This document shows, in pieces, positions 63,532 through 64,000 of a stretch of 64,000 nucleotides of DNA; position 1 is the stretch's first letter, and each line of letters begins with the position of its first letter. The translations under genes were made by a program, and so were the position numbers. Below the pieces are notes generated by a model. That model saw only the letters and a list, made by a program, of their open reading frames with translations. It made no database searches and was not told where the DNA came from. Source of the DNA: Citricoccus zhacaiensis (lineage in GTDB: Bacteria > Actinomycetota > Actinomycetes > Actinomycetales > Micrococcaceae); NCBI RefSeq assembly GCF_014645315.1, contig NZ_BMLQ01000002.1, positions 1 through 64,000 on the forward strand, given 5' to 3'.

Positions 63532-64000
63532 TGACCGCGCAGAATACCGAGCTGCCGCTCATCGGTGACTACTCCACGGCCGGGCCCGTCCTCACCGGCG
63601 CGCGCATCGGCGTGGTGACCTTCCCCGGCACCCTCGATGACCGGGACGCCGCCCGCGCCGTGCGCCTGGCCGGCGGCGAAGCCGTGCCCCTGTGGCACGC
63701 CGAGCCCGACGGCGCGGCGGCCCTGTCCTCACTGGACGCCGTGATCATCCCCGGCGGCTTCTCCTACGGCGACTACCTGCGCGCCGGGGCCATCGCCCGC
63801 TTCGCCCCCCTGATGGACGCCATCATCGCCGCCGCCGGAGGCACGGCCGGGAACGACGCCGGCCTGGGCGGCTCGGCCGCCGGCCTGCCGGTACTCGGCA
63901 TCTGCAACGGCTTCCAGATCCTCACCGAGTCGCACCTGCTGCCCGGCTCGATGATCAAGAACGAGAGCCTCAAGTTCCTTTGCCAGGACCAGGTGCTGCG
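63531..64000 (+). CDS. purQ: FGAM synthase glutaminase PurQ (partial, 3' end outside window)
   Basis: Starts on the ATG overlapping the purS stop (TGATG) and runs open to the window end, giving the first 156 residues. The glutaminase core is plain: [40 protein letters not shown], and the nucleophile Cys in [21 protein letters not shown] short Gly/Ala-rich insert ([15 protein letters not shown]) precedes the nucleophile strand. The C-terminal His/Glu of the triad lies beyond the window. Confidence 0.95.
   Translation, partial: MTAQNTELPLIGDYSTAGPVLTGARIGVVTFPGTLDDRDAARAVRLAGGEAVPLWHAEPDGAAALSSLDAVIIPGGFSYGDYLRAGAIARFAPLMDAIIAAAGGTAGNDAGLGGSAAGLPVLGICNGFQILTESHLLPGSMIKNESLKFLCQDQVL

Overview
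High-GC DNA with GTG/TTG starts, ATGA/GTGA gene overlaps, a C50-type carotenoid operon, a MoeZ-like ThiF and an ehu ectoine importer points to an actinobacterium, most likely of the Micrococcaceae (Micrococcus/Citricoccus/Kocuria-like). The genus is an inference from gene content. The window is mostly ordinary chromosome with one damaged edge and one defence locus.

Layout. 1-1369: wreck of an ISL3-family insertion sequence, frameshifted and cut at its 3' end, sitting inside thiE. Its outer edge carries short tandem repeats that look like the end of a second IS. 1370-6452: thiamine locus, with a broken thiE (-) and, divergently, a TPP riboswitch followed by thiO-thiS-thiG-thiF/moeZ-thiD. 6428-14099 (-): isoprenoid/carotenoid operon idi-crtE-crtB-crtI-crtYe-crtYf-crtEb-membrane protein-crtX-like glycosyltransferase, nearly all with overlapping start/stop codons. 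A MarR-family CrtR-like regulator lies divergently across a perfect 11-bp inverted repeat. 14720-21072: FBP zinc-finger protein, small membrane protein, SDR-DUF2867 protein, PPOX-like protein, cytochrome P450, acyl-CoA ligase.

21169-29525: a type I Wadjet anti-plasmid system, jetA-jetB-jetC-jetD. It is preceded by an AlbA_2/HATPase-type regulator gene bracketed by two AT-rich palindromes that share a 27-bp arm (25/27 identical). One palindrome abuts the regulator start codon and the other lies just upstream of jetA, so this looks like a self-regulated control module for the defence operon. This is the most novel-looking part of the window.

29591-39042: alpha/beta hydrolase, a frameshifted AAA ATPase, catechol 1,2-dioxygenase, a thiolase/acyl-CoA ligase pair, a cation/proton antiporter, a VOC protein, tRNA-Ser(GGA) and an O-methyltransferase. 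39151-44191: SRP RNA, gluQ, dnaX and recR. 44231-48571: FCD-type GntR regulator and the ectoine/hydroxyectoine importer ehuBCDA. 48657-52384: ABC-2 exporter pair and lysC with an internal beta-subunit start. 52503-56060: large secreted subtilase with three SLH repeats. 56359-58382: two conserved proteins. 58361-62576: CitA/CitB-type two-component system divergent from a CitMHS citrate transporter. 62672-64000: YchJ-like protein and the start of the purS-purQ operon, with purQ running off the window.
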